Below, piece after piece: positions 44,746-54,094 of a stretch of DNA of 64,000 nt. How positions within the stretch are numbered: the first letter of the stretch is position 1; each line of letters starts with the position of its first letter. The notes below the pieces were generated by a model that ran no database searches, was not told where the DNA came from, and saw nothing but the letters and a program-made list of their open reading frames with translations. The position numbers and the translations under genes are program-made. The DNA comes from JBBQUN01 sp963698395 (GTDB lineage Bacteria > Actinomycetota > Acidimicrobiia > Acidimicrobiales > SZUA-35), in contig CAVOQQ010000001.1 of assembly GCA_963698395.1 (NCBI GenBank), positions 310,001 to 374,000 of the forward strand. Reading direction: 5' to 3'.

Positions 44746-45762
44746 ATGACGACTGCACTGCCGCCGGGGTCTCGCATGCCGGGAGAATGGGAGCCGCATG
44801 AGCGGTGTCTGATGGCCTGGCCCTGTCGCGAAGACCTCTGGCATGTCCATCTCGCCGAGGCCAAGGCCGAGTACGCCGCAACGGCCAAGGCGATCGCCCG
44901 CTTCGAGCCCGTGACCATGGTCGTCAACCCGAGCCAGGCCGATGAGGCACGGTCGATGCTCGACGAAGCGGTCGACCTCGTCATCGCGCCCATCGACGAC
45001 TCCTGGTTGCGAGACGCCGGCCCGATCTACACCGTCGATCAGACAGGTGGGCGAACCGGGGTCGACTTCGTCTTCAACTCCTGGGGTGAGAAGTACGTGC
45101 CCTACGACAAGGACGCCGCGATCGCCGAGGTGCTGCTCGACACGCTGGGACACCGGCGGCATACGTCGCCGATGGTGCTCGAGGGAGGGGCGATCACCGT
45201 CGATGGCGAGGGGACCCTCATCACCACCGAGCAATGCCTGCTCCACCCGAATCGCAATCCGACCATGAGCCGGGCCGACATCGAAGCCGAACTCGGCCGC
45301 TGCCTCGGGATCGAAAAGGTCATCTGGCTGCCGTGGGGGCACTTCGACGATCGCGACACCGACGGGCACGTCGACGGCGTCTGCACCTTCGTTCGCCCTG
45401 GCGTCGTGTTGGCCCACACCGAGGCCGACACCGGGCATCCGGACTTCGAACGGATGAACCAGAACCTCGACGTGCTGCGGTCGTCGACCGACGCCAGAGG
45501 ACGACAGCTCGAGGTGATCGAGTTGCCGCCGACGCCGACGTTCGAGCTGTCGGGGGAGACCTACGCCACGGCATACGCCAACTTCTACGTGGCCAACGGT
45601 GGTGTCATCGTTCCCGTTGCCGGTGTTCCCGAAGACGAAGCCGCGCTCGATCGGATCCGGGATGCCTTCCCCGATCGCGAGGTCGTCGGTGTGATCAGCC
45701 GGGTCATCGCGCTCGGTGGCGGCGGCACCCACTGCATCACCCAGCAGGTTCCGGCGGGCTGA
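44746..45762 (+). CDS. Agmatine deiminase / peptidylarginine deiminase-family protein
   Basis: A 338-residue guanidino hydrolase. The N-terminal GEWEPHERCLMAWPCRED, the catalytic Asp in DDSWLRDAGPIY, the Gly-His-Asp-His cluster in WGHFDDRDTDGHVDG and the nucleophilic Cys in GGGGTHCITQQVP are present. It converts agmatine to N-carbamoylputrescine and ammonia, a route to putrescine. The amidase partner AguB is not in the window. It starts 26 bases after the MerE-like gene on the same strand. Confidence 0.92.
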   Translation: MTTALPPGSRMPGEWEPHERCLMAWPCREDLWHVHLAEAKAEYAATAKAIARFEPVTMVVNPSQADEARSMLDEAVDLVIAPIDDSWLRDAGPIYTVDQTGGRTGVDFVFNSWGEKYVPYDKDAAIAEVLLDTLGHRRHTSPMVLEGGAITVDGEGTLITTEQCLLHPNRNPTMSRADIEAELGRCLGIEKVIWLPWGHFDDRDTDGHVDGVCTFVRPGVVLAHTEADTGHPDFERMNQNLDVLRSSTDARGRQLEVIELPPTPTFELSGETYATAYANFYVANGGVIVPVAGVPEDEAALDRIRDAFPDREVVGVISRVIALGGGGTHCITQQVPAG

Positions 45763-45877
45763 CGGCGTCGATCGCCGGCGAGGCTCTGGATCGTGCTTTC
45801 TCCCGACGGTGGTGACTCGCTACTGTTCGCCGATCCTCAGTCGGTTCGGAAGAACCTCGTTCGTTTGGAGCACCTTC

Positions 45878-47731
45878 ATGTCTGCGCTCACTTCGGTCAC
45901 CGGTGTCGTCGAGCACGGCGGCATTCCGGTCCCGAGCCTGCCCGACGCCACGCCGCCGGCGAACTGGCGACTGGAAACGATCGCTGCCGTCGAGCGACCT
46001 CGCCAGCCCGATGTGCGAGCGGGCCGTGTTGCCTGCATCATCGATCGAGACAGTTCCGATGTGTGGGTCTTCGACCTCGCACCCGATCGGGGCGACACCG
46101 AGATCGTGCCCCAGCGGTGGACCACCGATCGGACGATCGCTGCATTCTGGGAAGACACCGGTCCCCGGCTGAGCCCCGACGGCACGGTGCTCGCCTACAC
46201 CAACGGGTCGTCGATCTGGCTCACCGATGGCGGTGTTCCCCGAAAGCTCTGTGAGGCGGCCTCGCCGGTCTGGATCGACGACCACCGCCTGGTCGTCGAA
46301 GTCGATCGTCCGAGCGACGCCGAACCCCACGGACGAACCGTGCTGGGAGTGTGTTCGGTCGACAGCGGCTGGATCACCCCGCTCGCCGAACTCACCGGCG
46401 ATCTCGGCGGGGTCGCCATCTCACCCGACGGGTCGAAGCTCACCGCCGTCCACTCGTCTCGGTCTGATCTGAATTCGAGTCGCATCGTGACGATTGCACT
46501 CGACGCCGATGGCTTCGGCAGCGTCGTCGAGCTGGACGGACCGGCGCAGATGCACGACAGTGCCCCGGCGTGGGCTCCCGATGGAACCTCGATCGTGTTC
46601 AACTCGGAAGCGCCCGGTTGGTACGAGGCGTTCATCTGGGAACTGGCCACGAACGAACGACGTCGGCTCACCTCCGACGAGGCCGACTTCGGCGAGTTCG
46701 CCTGGGCTGTCTCCGGCCTTGTTGCGGTGCGGACCCGGCATGGCGTGTCCGACCTCGTCATGATCGACCCGGGTTCGGGTTCGGTCGAGTTGGTCGCGGC
46801 AGGGGGTGTCTGGTCAGGGCCTCAGTGGACCGCCGAGGCGACCTTGATCGCCACCAACGAGTCGTCTGACATCCCGCCCCGTCTCGTCGAGGTCCGGCCG
46901 GCCTCCCGCGAGGTGATCGATCGTGTCCGCCCGACTCCCATCGGCGTCAGATCGGCTTCTCACGTCCGGCCCGAGCACGTGTGGTACCCGTCGCCCGACG
47001 GCGACGTGCCGGCGTTTCTCTATCGGCCGCCGTCGGCCTCGGCGACCTCGCCGTGCGCTGCCGTCGTGCATCCGCATGGCGGCCCGACCTCGCACTATGG
47101 CGACGAGTGGGACGGCATCGCCCAGTACTTCGTCGACAAGGGGTACGCATGGCTGGCCCCGAACTTCAAGGGAAGTACCAGTTACGGACGCGATCACGAG
47201 CGGGCCAACCACGGCGTCTGGGGCGTCGCCGACACTGCCGATTGCCTCGCCGCTCACACCTGGCTGGGCGAGCAGGACTGGGTCGACGAGGGCCGGATCG
47301 GCATCTTCGGGGCGAGTTACGGCTCGTACATGGCGCTGCTCTCCGTCGTCGACGGCGATCGGTTCGCCTGTGCCGTCGCCAAGTATGGCGACTGTGACAT
47401 CCTCACCAGTTGGGCCCAGGGCGACCGGGTGGGGCGCCTCGACCTCGAACGGATGATGGGGCACCCGTCGACGAACCCCGAGGGCTATCGGGCCGGGTCG
47501 CCGATCCATCGCCTCGAGTCGATCTCGGCGCCGATCTTCGTCGCCCACGGCGAGCAAGATGCTCGGGTTCACCCCGCACAGTCCGAGGAGCTGGTCGAGG
47601 AGCTTCGCAAGGTCGGCGCCACCTTCGACTACGTGACCTACCCCAGCGAGGGTCACGGCTTCCTCCGTCGCGAGCCCTTCCTCGACTTCTACCGACGGCT
47701 CGAACGGTTCCTCGATTGGTATCTCCTCTGA
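45878..47731 (+). CDS. S9 prolyl oligopeptidase family peptidase
   Basis: A 617-residue serine peptidase. The N-terminal two thirds form a WD/TolB-like propeller (SPDGTVLAYTNGS, SPDGSKLTAVHSS, WAPDGTSIVFNS). The C-terminal alpha/beta hydrolase has nucleophile Ser in FGASYGSYMALL, Asp in AHGEQDARVHP and His in YPSEGHGFLRRE. Members cleave short peptides or acyl-peptides. No signal peptide, so it is cytosolic and could process peptides brought in by the nearby transporter. GGAG sits eight bases before the ATG. Confidence 0.92.
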   Translation: MSALTSVTGVVEHGGIPVPSLPDATPPANWRLETIAAVERPRQPDVRAGRVACIIDRDSSDVWVFDLAPDRGDTEIVPQRWTTDRTIAAFWEDTGPRLSPDGTVLAYTNGSSIWLTDGGVPRKLCEAASPVWIDDHRLVVEVDRPSDAEPHGRTVLGVCSVDSGWITPLAELTGDLGGVAISPDGSKLTAVHSSRSDLNSSRIVTIALDADGFGSVVELDGPAQMHDSAPAWAPDGTSIVFNSEAPGWYEAFIWELATNERRRLTSDEADFGEFAWAVSGLVAVRTRHGVSDLVMIDPGSGSVELVAAGGVWSGPQWTAEATLIATNESSDIPPRLVEVRPASREVIDRVRPTPIGVRSASHVRPEHVWYPSPDGDVPAFLYRPPSASATSPCAAVVHPHGGPTSHYGDEWDGIAQYFVDKGYAWLAPNFKGSTSYGRDHERANHGVWGVADTADCLAAHTWLGEQDWVDEGRIGIFGASYGSYMALLSVVDGDRFACAVAKYGDCDILTSWAQGDRVGRLDLERMMGHPSTNPEGYRAGSPIHRLESISAPIFVAHGEQDARVHPAQSEELVEELRKVGATFDYVTYPSEGHGFLRREPFLDFYRRLERFLDWYLL

Positions 47732-47884
47732 GCGTCAGGTGACACCTTCGGCCATCGAGTGCCATGCCACCGGGGTCGTTGATGTGACGGTTGTGCGACG
47801 GCTCGGCGAATCCGTCTTGCAGCGTGTGAGCGAGGGGTGCACAATGCTCGCCTCGCGCGGGTGCCGCCCGCGCCCAAGACATGG

Positions 47885-49684
47885 ATGGTCGACATGCGTC
47901 GTCGGTTCTCGGCTCTACTGGTGGCCTCCGTTTGCCTCGCCTCGATGGGCGTGGCCGTTGCTGCAACCCCCGGTGTCTCGGGCGCACAGGACGAGCTGGT
48001 CACGCTGACCATCGGCGTCACGCAAGACCTCGACAGCCCGAACGTCACCGCCGGCTACCTGGTGTCGTCGTACGAGGTGTGGAACCTCCAGTACGCCGGA
48101 TTGACCAGCAGAACCGCCGATGACATGACGGTCGCTCCCGGTCTCGCCGAGTCGTGGGAGGTCTCCGATGACGGCCTGACGGTCACCTACACCCTGCGCG
48201 AAGGCCTCGTGTGGTCAGACGGCGAGCCGCTGACGGCCGACGACATCGCCTACACGATCAATCGCTCCCGTGACGAGGAATGGATCAACCACGCATCGGT
48301 GACCGCCAACATCGATGCAACGGCCATCGATGATCGGACGGTCGAGGTGGTGAGCGACCGGCCCGATCCGAGGCTCCCGGCCCTCGACGCCTACATCGTG
48401 CCGAAGCACATCTACGAGAGCATCGGTGCCGACGGGCTCGAGGCCTATGACGGTCTCGACGGGGTCGGTTCCGGCCCGTATGTGATGGACGAATGGAACG
48501 CCGGCGAGAGCTGGATCATGACGGTCAACGACTCGTACTACGGATGGGATGGCAAGACACCGCCGATCGATCGGATCGTCTACCGAGTCTTCAGCAACGG
48601 CGACGCCATGGCGGCGGCGCTGCAACAGGGTGAGATCGACGCCGCGAACAATCTGCCATCGGCAAGCTTCGAGCGCATCGACGCCGACCCGAACATCGTC
48701 GCCATCATGGGGTCGCAGGGCAGCTTCACCGAGCTCGGCATGAACGCCGGTGCCGGCGGCATCGGCGATGGCCACCCGGCTCTCCTCGACAAGACGGTGC
48801 GGCAGGCGATCGCTCACGCGATCGACCGCGACACGCTGTTCGACCGAGTGCTGCTCGGACTCGGCGAGAGGGGAACGGTCCTCGTGCCCTCGGCCGACCC
48901 GTACTGGAAGCCCGAACTCCCCGCCGACCTCGAGTTCACCTTCGATCCAGCCATTGCCAACACGATGCTCGACGATGCCGGGTACCTCGACACCGACGGT
49001 GACGGCGTGCGTGAGATGCCCGGCGGGGGCGAGCCACTCGACCTGCGCTACGTCCAGCGATCGGAGTCGACCTCGGAGCCACAGCTGACCGAGTTCATCA
49101 CCGGCTGGCTCGAAGCCATCGGGATCGCCACCACCGTCGAGGTCTTCGACGATTCACAGCTCACCGATGTCGTCTCGGCGGGTGAGTTCGACCTCTTCTC
49201 GTGGGGATGGACGCCCTACGTCGACCCCGACCCGATGCTGTCGTACTTCACCTGCGCACAGGTGAGCTATGCGGCCGACGACTACGGCTACAACGACGCC
49301 AACTGGTGCACCCCCGAGTACGACGCGCTCTACGAGCAGCAGAACGTCGAACTCGATCGAGAGACGCGTCGCGACATCGTGCACGAGATGGTGCTCGACT
49401 TCTACGAGGAAGCGGCCTACGTGGTGCTCTTCGAGGGAGCCGACCTCCAGGCGTACCGGACCGACCGCTTCGAAGGGTGGGTCCGTCAGCCGGCAGAGAT
49501 CGGCGCAGTGTTCTTCTCGAACTCCTCGCCGAGCTACACCCAGCTGACCCTGGTCGGGGAGAGTGGTGACGATGGCGGGTCGAACACCGGGCTCCTCGTC
49601 GGAGCCGGCGTCGTCCTCGTGGCGGTGCTCGCCGGAGGTGTCTTTGCCATGAGCCGGCGAGGGTCGGCCGACGAGCGGATCTGA
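47885..49684 (+). CDS. Extracellular solute-binding protein family 5 (peptide-binding), membrane-anchored
   Basis: A 599-residue exported protein. The signal peptide is MRRRFSALLVASVCLASMGV AVA-type (from the internal Met at 47894, an alternative start). The SBP_bac_5 core is seen in VAPGLAESWEVSDDGLTVTY, GEPLTADDIAYTINRS and VRQAIAHAIDRDTLFDRVL. Unlike most, it ends with a hydrophobic helix and basic tail (GLLVGAGVVLVAVLAGGVFA), which would anchor it to the membrane rather than by a lipid. It would deliver peptides to a Dpp-type permease. It follows the S9 peptidase by 150 bases. Confidence 0.88.
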   Translation: MVDMRRRFSALLVASVCLASMGVAVAATPGVSGAQDELVTLTIGVTQDLDSPNVTAGYLVSSYEVWNLQYAGLTSRTADDMTVAPGLAESWEVSDDGLTVTYTLREGLVWSDGEPLTADDIAYTINRSRDEEWINHASVTANIDATAIDDRTVEVVSDRPDPRLPALDAYIVPKHIYESIGADGLEAYDGLDGVGSGPYVMDEWNAGESWIMTVNDSYYGWDGKTPPIDRIVYRVFSNGDAMAAALQQGEIDAANNLPSASFERIDADPNIVAIMGSQGSFTELGMNAGAGGIGDGHPALLDKTVRQAIAHAIDRDTLFDRVLLGLGERGTVLVPSADPYWKPELPADLEFTFDPAIANTMLDDAGYLDTDGDGVREMPGGGEPLDLRYVQRSESTSEPQLTEFITGWLEAIGIATTVEVFDDSQLTDVVSAGEFDLFSWGWTPYVDPDPMLSYFTCAQVSYAADDYGYNDANWCTPEYDALYEQQNVELDRETRRDIVHEMVLDFYEEAAYVVLFEGADLQAYRTDRFEGWVRQPAEIGAVFFSNSSPSYTQLTLVGESGDDGGSNTGLLVGAGVVLVAVLAGGVFAMSRRGSADERI

Positions 49685-49703
49685 TCATGTCGTCCTGCCC
49701 AGC

Positions 49704-50600
49704 TCACAGCAGGTCGTGGCTGGGCAGGATTCGGTAGGGGTCGAGGAGCGCATCGGTGGATGCCGAGAAGAGGTCGAACTCCTCGATGCGGTGACCCGAA
49801 TCGAGGAGGAGGCGCAGCACGCTGCTCGGCCCGGGCACGTACAGCTTGGTCGGCCGGCCGTTGCCCTCGGCGCCGACGACCTCGAGTGTCGCAGCGACCA
49901 CGGCGGGAAGGAGTTCGGCAGAGCGCGCAAACAGCGGGCCGATGCTGATGGCGTTGGGGTGAGTGATCGAGAACGGTGTCGATCGTCGAATCACTGCGCC
50001 GCCGACATCGCCGACGGCGACCGTGTCGGCCTCGACCGTGCCATGCCAGTAGTCGAGGTCGGCGGCCGCGAGTTCGTACCGACACGAGGCAGCGAGTGCC
50101 AACAGCTCCGCCGGCGAGCAGCGCTCGGCGCGGTGCACCGTCGTGACGTCGGGCTGGTTGGTGCGATCGGCCGTCCCGATGAGCGAGAAGCAGGGCCATT
50201 GGGGCGTCATGCCGAGCTTCGTGTAGAGGGTGAGGGCCCTCGGATCGTCCGATGCCATCGTCGCTCGAGTCGGCCCGGGGGCATCCGTCGCGACGAGCGA
50301 GTCGAGGAGTCGTCGGCCCAGGCCCAGGCCATGGCGTCGGGGATCGACGAAGAGGTCGGCGAGGAACCATCGATCACCACGGGTGATCGATCCGGCGAAA
50401 CCGACGACGGTCCCGTCGATCTCGGCGACGAGCAGCGTGCCGGTATCGGCCTCGTGCTGATAGAGCGGGTACGCCTCCGAGGTTTCGGGCAGCGAGGTGT
50501 CGACCGTCGCCCGCCACACACGAGTGCAGGCGACCGCATCGTCCCGCGTCCCGAGGCGGATGGTGTGGCCGCCGCCCGTTTCGTCAGTGGCTCGTGTCAT
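49704..50600 (-). CDS. GNAT family N-acetyltransferase (tandem type)
   Basis: A 298-residue protein. The N-terminal GNAT domain is intact: RLGTRDDAVACTRVWRATVD, then LFVDPRRHGLGLGRRLLDSL with the acetyl-CoA loop R-x-x-G-L-G. The second half (ELAAADLDYWHGTVEADTVA, PLFARSAELLPAVVAATL) follows a weaker GNAT-like pattern, as in tandem GNAT proteins. It transfers acetyl to an unknown amine. It stands divergent from the carboxymuconolactone decarboxylase-like gene with 24 bases between. Confidence 0.85.
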   Translation of the reverse strand: MTRATDETGGGHTIRLGTRDDAVACTRVWRATVDTSLPETSEAYPLYQHEADTGTLLVAEIDGTVVGFAGSITRGDRWFLADLFVDPRRHGLGLGRRLLDSLVATDAPGPTRATMASDDPRALTLYTKLGMTPQWPCFSLIGTADRTNQPDVTTVHRAERCSPAELLALAASCRYELAAADLDYWHGTVEADTVAVGDVGGAVIRRSTPFSITHPNAISIGPLFARSAELLPAVVAATLEVVGAEGNGRPTKLYVPGPSSVLRLLLDSGHRIEEFDLFSASTDALLDPYRILPSHDLL

Positions 50601-50624
50601 GCGGGGGCAATCTAGTGTCAGGGC

Positions 50625-51203
50625 ATGACTCGTTTGACACCACTGCACAAGGACCAGCTCGACGACCAAGGCGCCGCGCTGTGGGATGCCATCATCGGCC
50701 CGCGAGGCGACAGTCTCGTGAACGAAGCGGGCGGGCTCCACGGTCCGTTCAACGCCTGGCTGCACGCTCCCGTGATCGGCAAGGCGCTGTCCCGATTGGG
50801 TTCGTCGCTTCGGTTCGAGATGAGCCTCGACCGGCGGCTGATCGAGCTGGCGATCATCACGGTCGGTGCCCGCTGGAAGTCGGAATTCGAGTGGTACGCC
50901 CACTCGGCCATGGCCCTCGATGCCGGTGTTGCCCAGGCGACGGTCGACGCCATCGGTGCCGGCGAGGCTCCCGATCTCCAACTCGCCGACGAACGGGTCG
51001 TCCACGAGGTCGCACAGCAACTGGTGCAATCGAGCCGAATCGACGACGCAACGTACGCCGCAGCGAAGGAGCTCCTCGGTGAGCAGCAGATGGTCGAGCT
51101 CGTCTCGTTGTGCGGCTACTACACGCTGATCTCGTTCACGCTGAACGCGTTCGAAGTGCCGTTGCCGACCGGCGTCGCCGAGCAGTGGCCGTCGCCGGCC
51201 TGA
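50625..51203 (+). CDS. Carboxymuconolactone decarboxylase (CMD/AhpD-fold) family protein
   Basis: A 192-residue helical protein. The CMD core is ELAIITVGARWKSEFEWYAH, then SAMALDAGVAQATVDAI. The Cys-x-x-Cys of AhpD is absent; a Glu-x-x-x-His pattern (EFEWYAH) is kept, as in decarboxylase-type or gamma-CMD-like members. The role may be in aromatic or peroxide metabolism. Alone on its strand. Substrate unknown. Confidence 0.88.
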   Translation: MTRLTPLHKDQLDDQGAALWDAIIGPRGDSLVNEAGGLHGPFNAWLHAPVIGKALSRLGSSLRFEMSLDRRLIELAIITVGARWKSEFEWYAHSAMALDAGVAQATVDAIGAGEAPDLQLADERVVHEVAQQLVQSSRIDDATYAAAKELLGEQQMVELVSLCGYYTLISFTLNAFEVPLPTGVAEQWPSPA

Positions 51204-51221
51204 CCGACTGGGCGCTGCGTC

Positions 51222-51518
51222 TCAACAGTCGATCGTTCCCGGGATCGACACCGTCGTGTGCCCACCGATCCAGATCGTCGAGCCTTCGCGCTCGACGAAG
51301 GTGCGCCCGCTGCCGTTGGCGACCGCCAAGAGGGCGCGGACCTCTTCCCCGTGTTCGTGAAGGCCGTGTTCGTGAAGGCCGTGTTCATGAAGGCCGTGTT
51401 CGTGAAGGCCGAGCAGGCCGACGTCGAACCCGGGGATCAGTGTCGCATGACCACCGTGAGGGTGCTTCCCACCTCGGGCCGCCGCGTGTTCAACTGTGTC
51501 GCGAGCGATCGCGCCCAC
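51222..51518 (-). CDS. Possible small His-rich protein with GLHEH repeats
   Basis: A 98-residue reading from GTG at 51518. It contains four in-frame copies of Gly-Leu-His-Glu-His encoded by a 15-bp tandem repeat, then ALLAVANGSGRTFVEREGST and IWIGGHTTVSIPGTIDC. The segment after the repeat reads like real protein sequence. There is no strong ribosome site and an upstream ATG at 51581 would overlap the divergent gene. Histidine repeats could bind metal. I do not recognise the family; coding status is uncertain. If it is not coding, this 338-base gap holds only the repeat. Confidence 0.4.
   Translation of the reverse strand: MGAIARDTVEHAAARGGKHPHGGHATLIPGFDVGLLGLHEHGLHEHGLHEHGLHEHGEEVRALLAVANGSGRTFVEREGSTIWIGGHTTVSIPGTIDC
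51351..51410. repeat. 15-bp tandem repeat, four copies
   Basis: Unit GTGTTCGTGAAGGCC at 51351, 51366, 51381 (one base differs, C-A-T for C-G-T) and 51396. The period is a multiple of three, so it stays in frame on either strand. On the minus strand it gives Gly-Leu-His-Glu-His. Confidence 0.85.
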
Positions 51519-51541
51519 CTGGCCGAAAAGGGAGAGAGAGC

Positions 51542-51760
51542 ATGAAGTTCCTCGATGTGGAAACCGAGCAGACGATGACACGCGAGGAGGTCGCCAAGAT
51601 CCTTCACGAGTTCGCCGACACGCTTGGCCGCAACAACCAGCTCGCGTTCGAGCGAGAAGGTCGCAAGTACAAGGTCGCGGTGCCCAAGGAGGTCGAACTC
51701 GAGATGGAGATCGAGATCGACGACGACGGGACCAAGGTGGAGATCGAGATCAGCTGGTAG
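51542..51760 (+). CDS. Amphi-Trp domain-containing protein
   Basis: A 72-residue acidic protein starting MKFLDVETEQTMTREEVAKI. The C-terminal half has the alternating pattern of the amphi-Trp family (VPKEVELEMEIEIDDDGTKV, then EIEISW), ending in a Trp. A purine-rich GGGAGAGAGAG stands just before the ATG. The family is small and widespread in actinobacteria and archaea, with unknown function. Confidence 0.88.
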   Translation: MKFLDVETEQTMTREEVAKILHEFADTLGRNNQLAFEREGRKYKVAVPKEVELEMEIEIDDDGTKVEIEISW

Positions 51761-51855
51761 CGGTTGGGTGCTCACTGGCTGCGAGGTGACGAGTGGGTTA
51801 GCTTCGCCATGCGCCTCGGCGCACCCGCCACGTCTTCCCACCGCGAGGTTGTTCT

Positions 51856-53460
51856 GTGAGTACGAGTCTTGCCACCGAGATCGACGCTTCCCGCGTGCAA
51901 TCGATGGATGGGATGGACATCCCGTGGATGATCGGTCAGTGGGTCCAGCGAACGCCCGATCGCACGGCGGTCGTCTGGGAGCCGTTCTCCGGTGAGCGGG
52001 TCGTCCTCAGCTACCGCGAGCTGCAGGCTCGCGCTCGGTCGTTTGCTGCCGGTCTCCACGAGCGTGGTGTGCGGGCCGGAGACTTCGTTTTGGTGCACCT
52101 CGACAACTCGCTCGAGTTCATCGTCGCCTGGTACGGATGTGCCGAACTCGGGGCGGTCGCCGTTTCGACGAACACCCACTCCGTCGCCCGAGACCTGAGC
52201 TACTTCTCCGACCACGTCTCGGCAGTATGTGCGATCACCCAACCGTGCTACGCCCAGCTCATGTTCGACTCGTGCCCCGATCTGCGGTTCGTCGCCGTCA
52301 CCGACAACGACGCCGGGGAAAGCCCGGCCTCGCCGGTCGACCAGCTGGGCTTCGATGCGGTGCCGTTCGCCGACCTACTCGTCGATGGCGAGCCGCCTGA
52401 ACTGCCGACCGATCCGATGCGCAATCTCAGCGTGCAGTTCACCTCGGGCACCACGTCTCGCCCGAAGGCGGTGCTGTGGACCCACGCCAATGGCCTGTGG
52501 GCCGGCAAGGTGTCGGCGATCCACATGCGGTTGCGCAACGACGACACCACGTTGGCCTTCCTTCCGCTGTTCCACACCAACGCGCAAGGTTATTCGATGC
52601 TCGGTACCCACTGGTCGGGCGGCACGCTGGTGGTTCAGCCGAAGTTCTCTGCCTCTCGCTTCTGGGACGTGTCGATCGCCAACAGGGCAACCTGGCTGTC
52701 CACGATCCCCTTTGCCTTCAAGGCCATTGCCGACCAGCCGGTGCCCGAGCACCACTACCGCCTCTGGGGCACCGCGGCTCACCTGCCCTCGGTCGGCCAG
52801 CACTTCGGTGTGCAGGTGATGGGTTGGTGGGGGATGACCGAGACCCTCACCCAGGGCATCGTCACCGACCACGACCAGCCCGGCCCGTCGGGCTCGATCG
52901 GTCGCGTGGCTCCCGAATACGAGCTCCAGATCCGGCGAGACGACGGCACCCTCGCCGGTGCGGGCGAGAAGGGCCTGCTCTTCGTCCGGGGTGTTCGCGG
53001 TGTCTCGCTCTTCAAGGAGTACTACGGCAACGAGCAGGCCAACGCCGATGCCTTCGACGAGAACGGCTGGTTCAACACCGGCGACATCATCCGCATCGAC
53101 GACGACGGTTGGCTGTTCTTCAGCGATCGAGACAAGGACATGCTCAAGGTCGGTGCCGAGAACGTCGCTGCCTCCGAGATCGAGAGCGTCATCATGATGA
53201 CCGGGCTCGTCGACGAGTGTGCCGTCGTTGCCCAGAAGCATTACATGCTCGACGAAGTGCCCGTGGTCTTCGTGATCCCCGTCGCCGGAGCCGACACCTC
53301 GACCATGGCCGACGTCATCGTCGAGCACTGCCGGAAGAACCTCGCCGATTTCAAGGTGGTGCGAGACGTCTTCGTCGTCGATGAGCTGCCCCGCTCGATG
53401 CTCAACAAGGTGGCCAAGGCCGAGCTGCGATCCAGGCTCCCCGAAATCGCTCAGAGCTGA
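51856..53460 (+). CDS. AMP-dependent acyl-CoA ligase (CaiC/FadD-like)
   Basis: A 534-residue adenylate-forming enzyme starting at GTG. The A3 motif is FTSGTTSRPKAVLWTH, the A5 region is GWWGMTETLTQG, and the A8 hinge is in WFNTGDIIRIDDDGWLFFSD. The C-terminal lysine motif is PRSMLNKVAKAEL. The Gly of the usual 'SGTTG.PKG' is partly changed to TTSRPKA, but the Lys is kept. It activates an organic acid, perhaps carnitine-like or aromatic. Alone on the strand, with 95 bases to the amphi-Trp gene. Confidence 0.9.
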   Translation: MSTSLATEIDASRVQSMDGMDIPWMIGQWVQRTPDRTAVVWEPFSGERVVLSYRELQARARSFAAGLHERGVRAGDFVLVHLDNSLEFIVAWYGCAELGAVAVSTNTHSVARDLSYFSDHVSAVCAITQPCYAQLMFDSCPDLRFVAVTDNDAGESPASPVDQLGFDAVPFADLLVDGEPPELPTDPMRNLSVQFTSGTTSRPKAVLWTHANGLWAGKVSAIHMRLRNDDTTLAFLPLFHTNAQGYSMLGTHWSGGTLVVQPKFSASRFWDVSIANRATWLSTIPFAFKAIADQPVPEHHYRLWGTAAHLPSVGQHFGVQVMGWWGMTETLTQGIVTDHDQPGPSGSIGRVAPEYELQIRRDDGTLAGAGEKGLLFVRGVRGVSLFKEYYGNEQANADAFDENGWFNTGDIIRIDDDGWLFFSDRDKDMLKVGAENVAASEIESVIMMTGLVDECAVVAQKHYMLDEVPVVFVIPVAGADTSTMADVIVEHCRKNLADFKVVRDVFVVDELPRSMLNKVAKAELRSRLPEIAQS

Positions 53461-53471
53461 CATCGGTTGGC

Positions 53472-54092
53472 ATGTCAGGCAAGTACCGTCTCGTGAGACC
53501 GGCCAACGCGGCACTGCACATGGGTGCCGTGATCACCCTCCTCGGTGCGGCATGCACCGGTTCGGGGAGTGGCGGATCGGCCGACCCCCTCGGCCTGCCA
53601 GCTGAGCTGGAGATCGCCGAGGTCGTCGAGTTGCGTTGTGCCGGCAGCGCAAACGAACCGACGGGCGATCTCCAACGAGTCCTCGACGTGGTTGCGCTCC
53701 CTGCAGCGCCGGACTTTCCGAACGCCCTTCAGCTCTCGGCGAGAGAGGCGGAGGATGGACCCGACTTCTACTTCGCGAAGACCGGCTTGTGGTAGCGGGC
53801 CGACGCCGGCTTCGAGCTGATCGTGCCCACCGAACTCAGGTCGGTCATGGCCATCGGATGGGGAGGACCGGCGGAGATGACGCACAGAGTGCAGCTCGAT
53901 TGTGACCCCGACGCCGAGAGCGACTGGCTTGTTCTCGCCGGTGGCTTCTGGGTGAGTGTGCCGATGTGCGCCGAGCTGATCGTCGAGGCCGATGGCGTCG
54001 AAGAGCGTGTCGAGATCGGTCTCGGGCAGCCCTGTCCAGGCCAGGAACCGCCGGCAGGACCGAGCGATGGCCCCACACCAACGGGCTCCTGA
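53472..54092 (+). pseudogene. Lipoprotein gene interrupted by an in-frame amber codon
   Basis: The N-terminus is a lipoprotein signal (HMGAVITLLGAACTGSGSGG). The frame is open to a TAG at 53793-53795, between AKTGLW and RADAGFELIVP. Reading through it, the same frame continues without another stop to 54092 (VPTELRSVMAIGWGGPAEMT, then CPGQEPPAGP). The second half has a paired-Cys pattern. The start is uncertain: ATG 53472 or the internal Met before the helix. I do not recognise the family. The amber codon suggests inactivation or a base error. Confidence 0.6.
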
Positions 54093-54094
54093 GG

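Noticed and set aside
51258..51545. Plus-strand frame with VFVKA repeats over the 15-bp array
   Set aside because: No family-like sequence outside the repeat and it overlaps the amphi-Trp start; the minus frame looks more protein-like.
53793..53795. Pyrrolysine at the amber codon
   Set aside because: No support for pyrrolysine use in such an organism and no Pyl-type protein family; decay or error is simpler.
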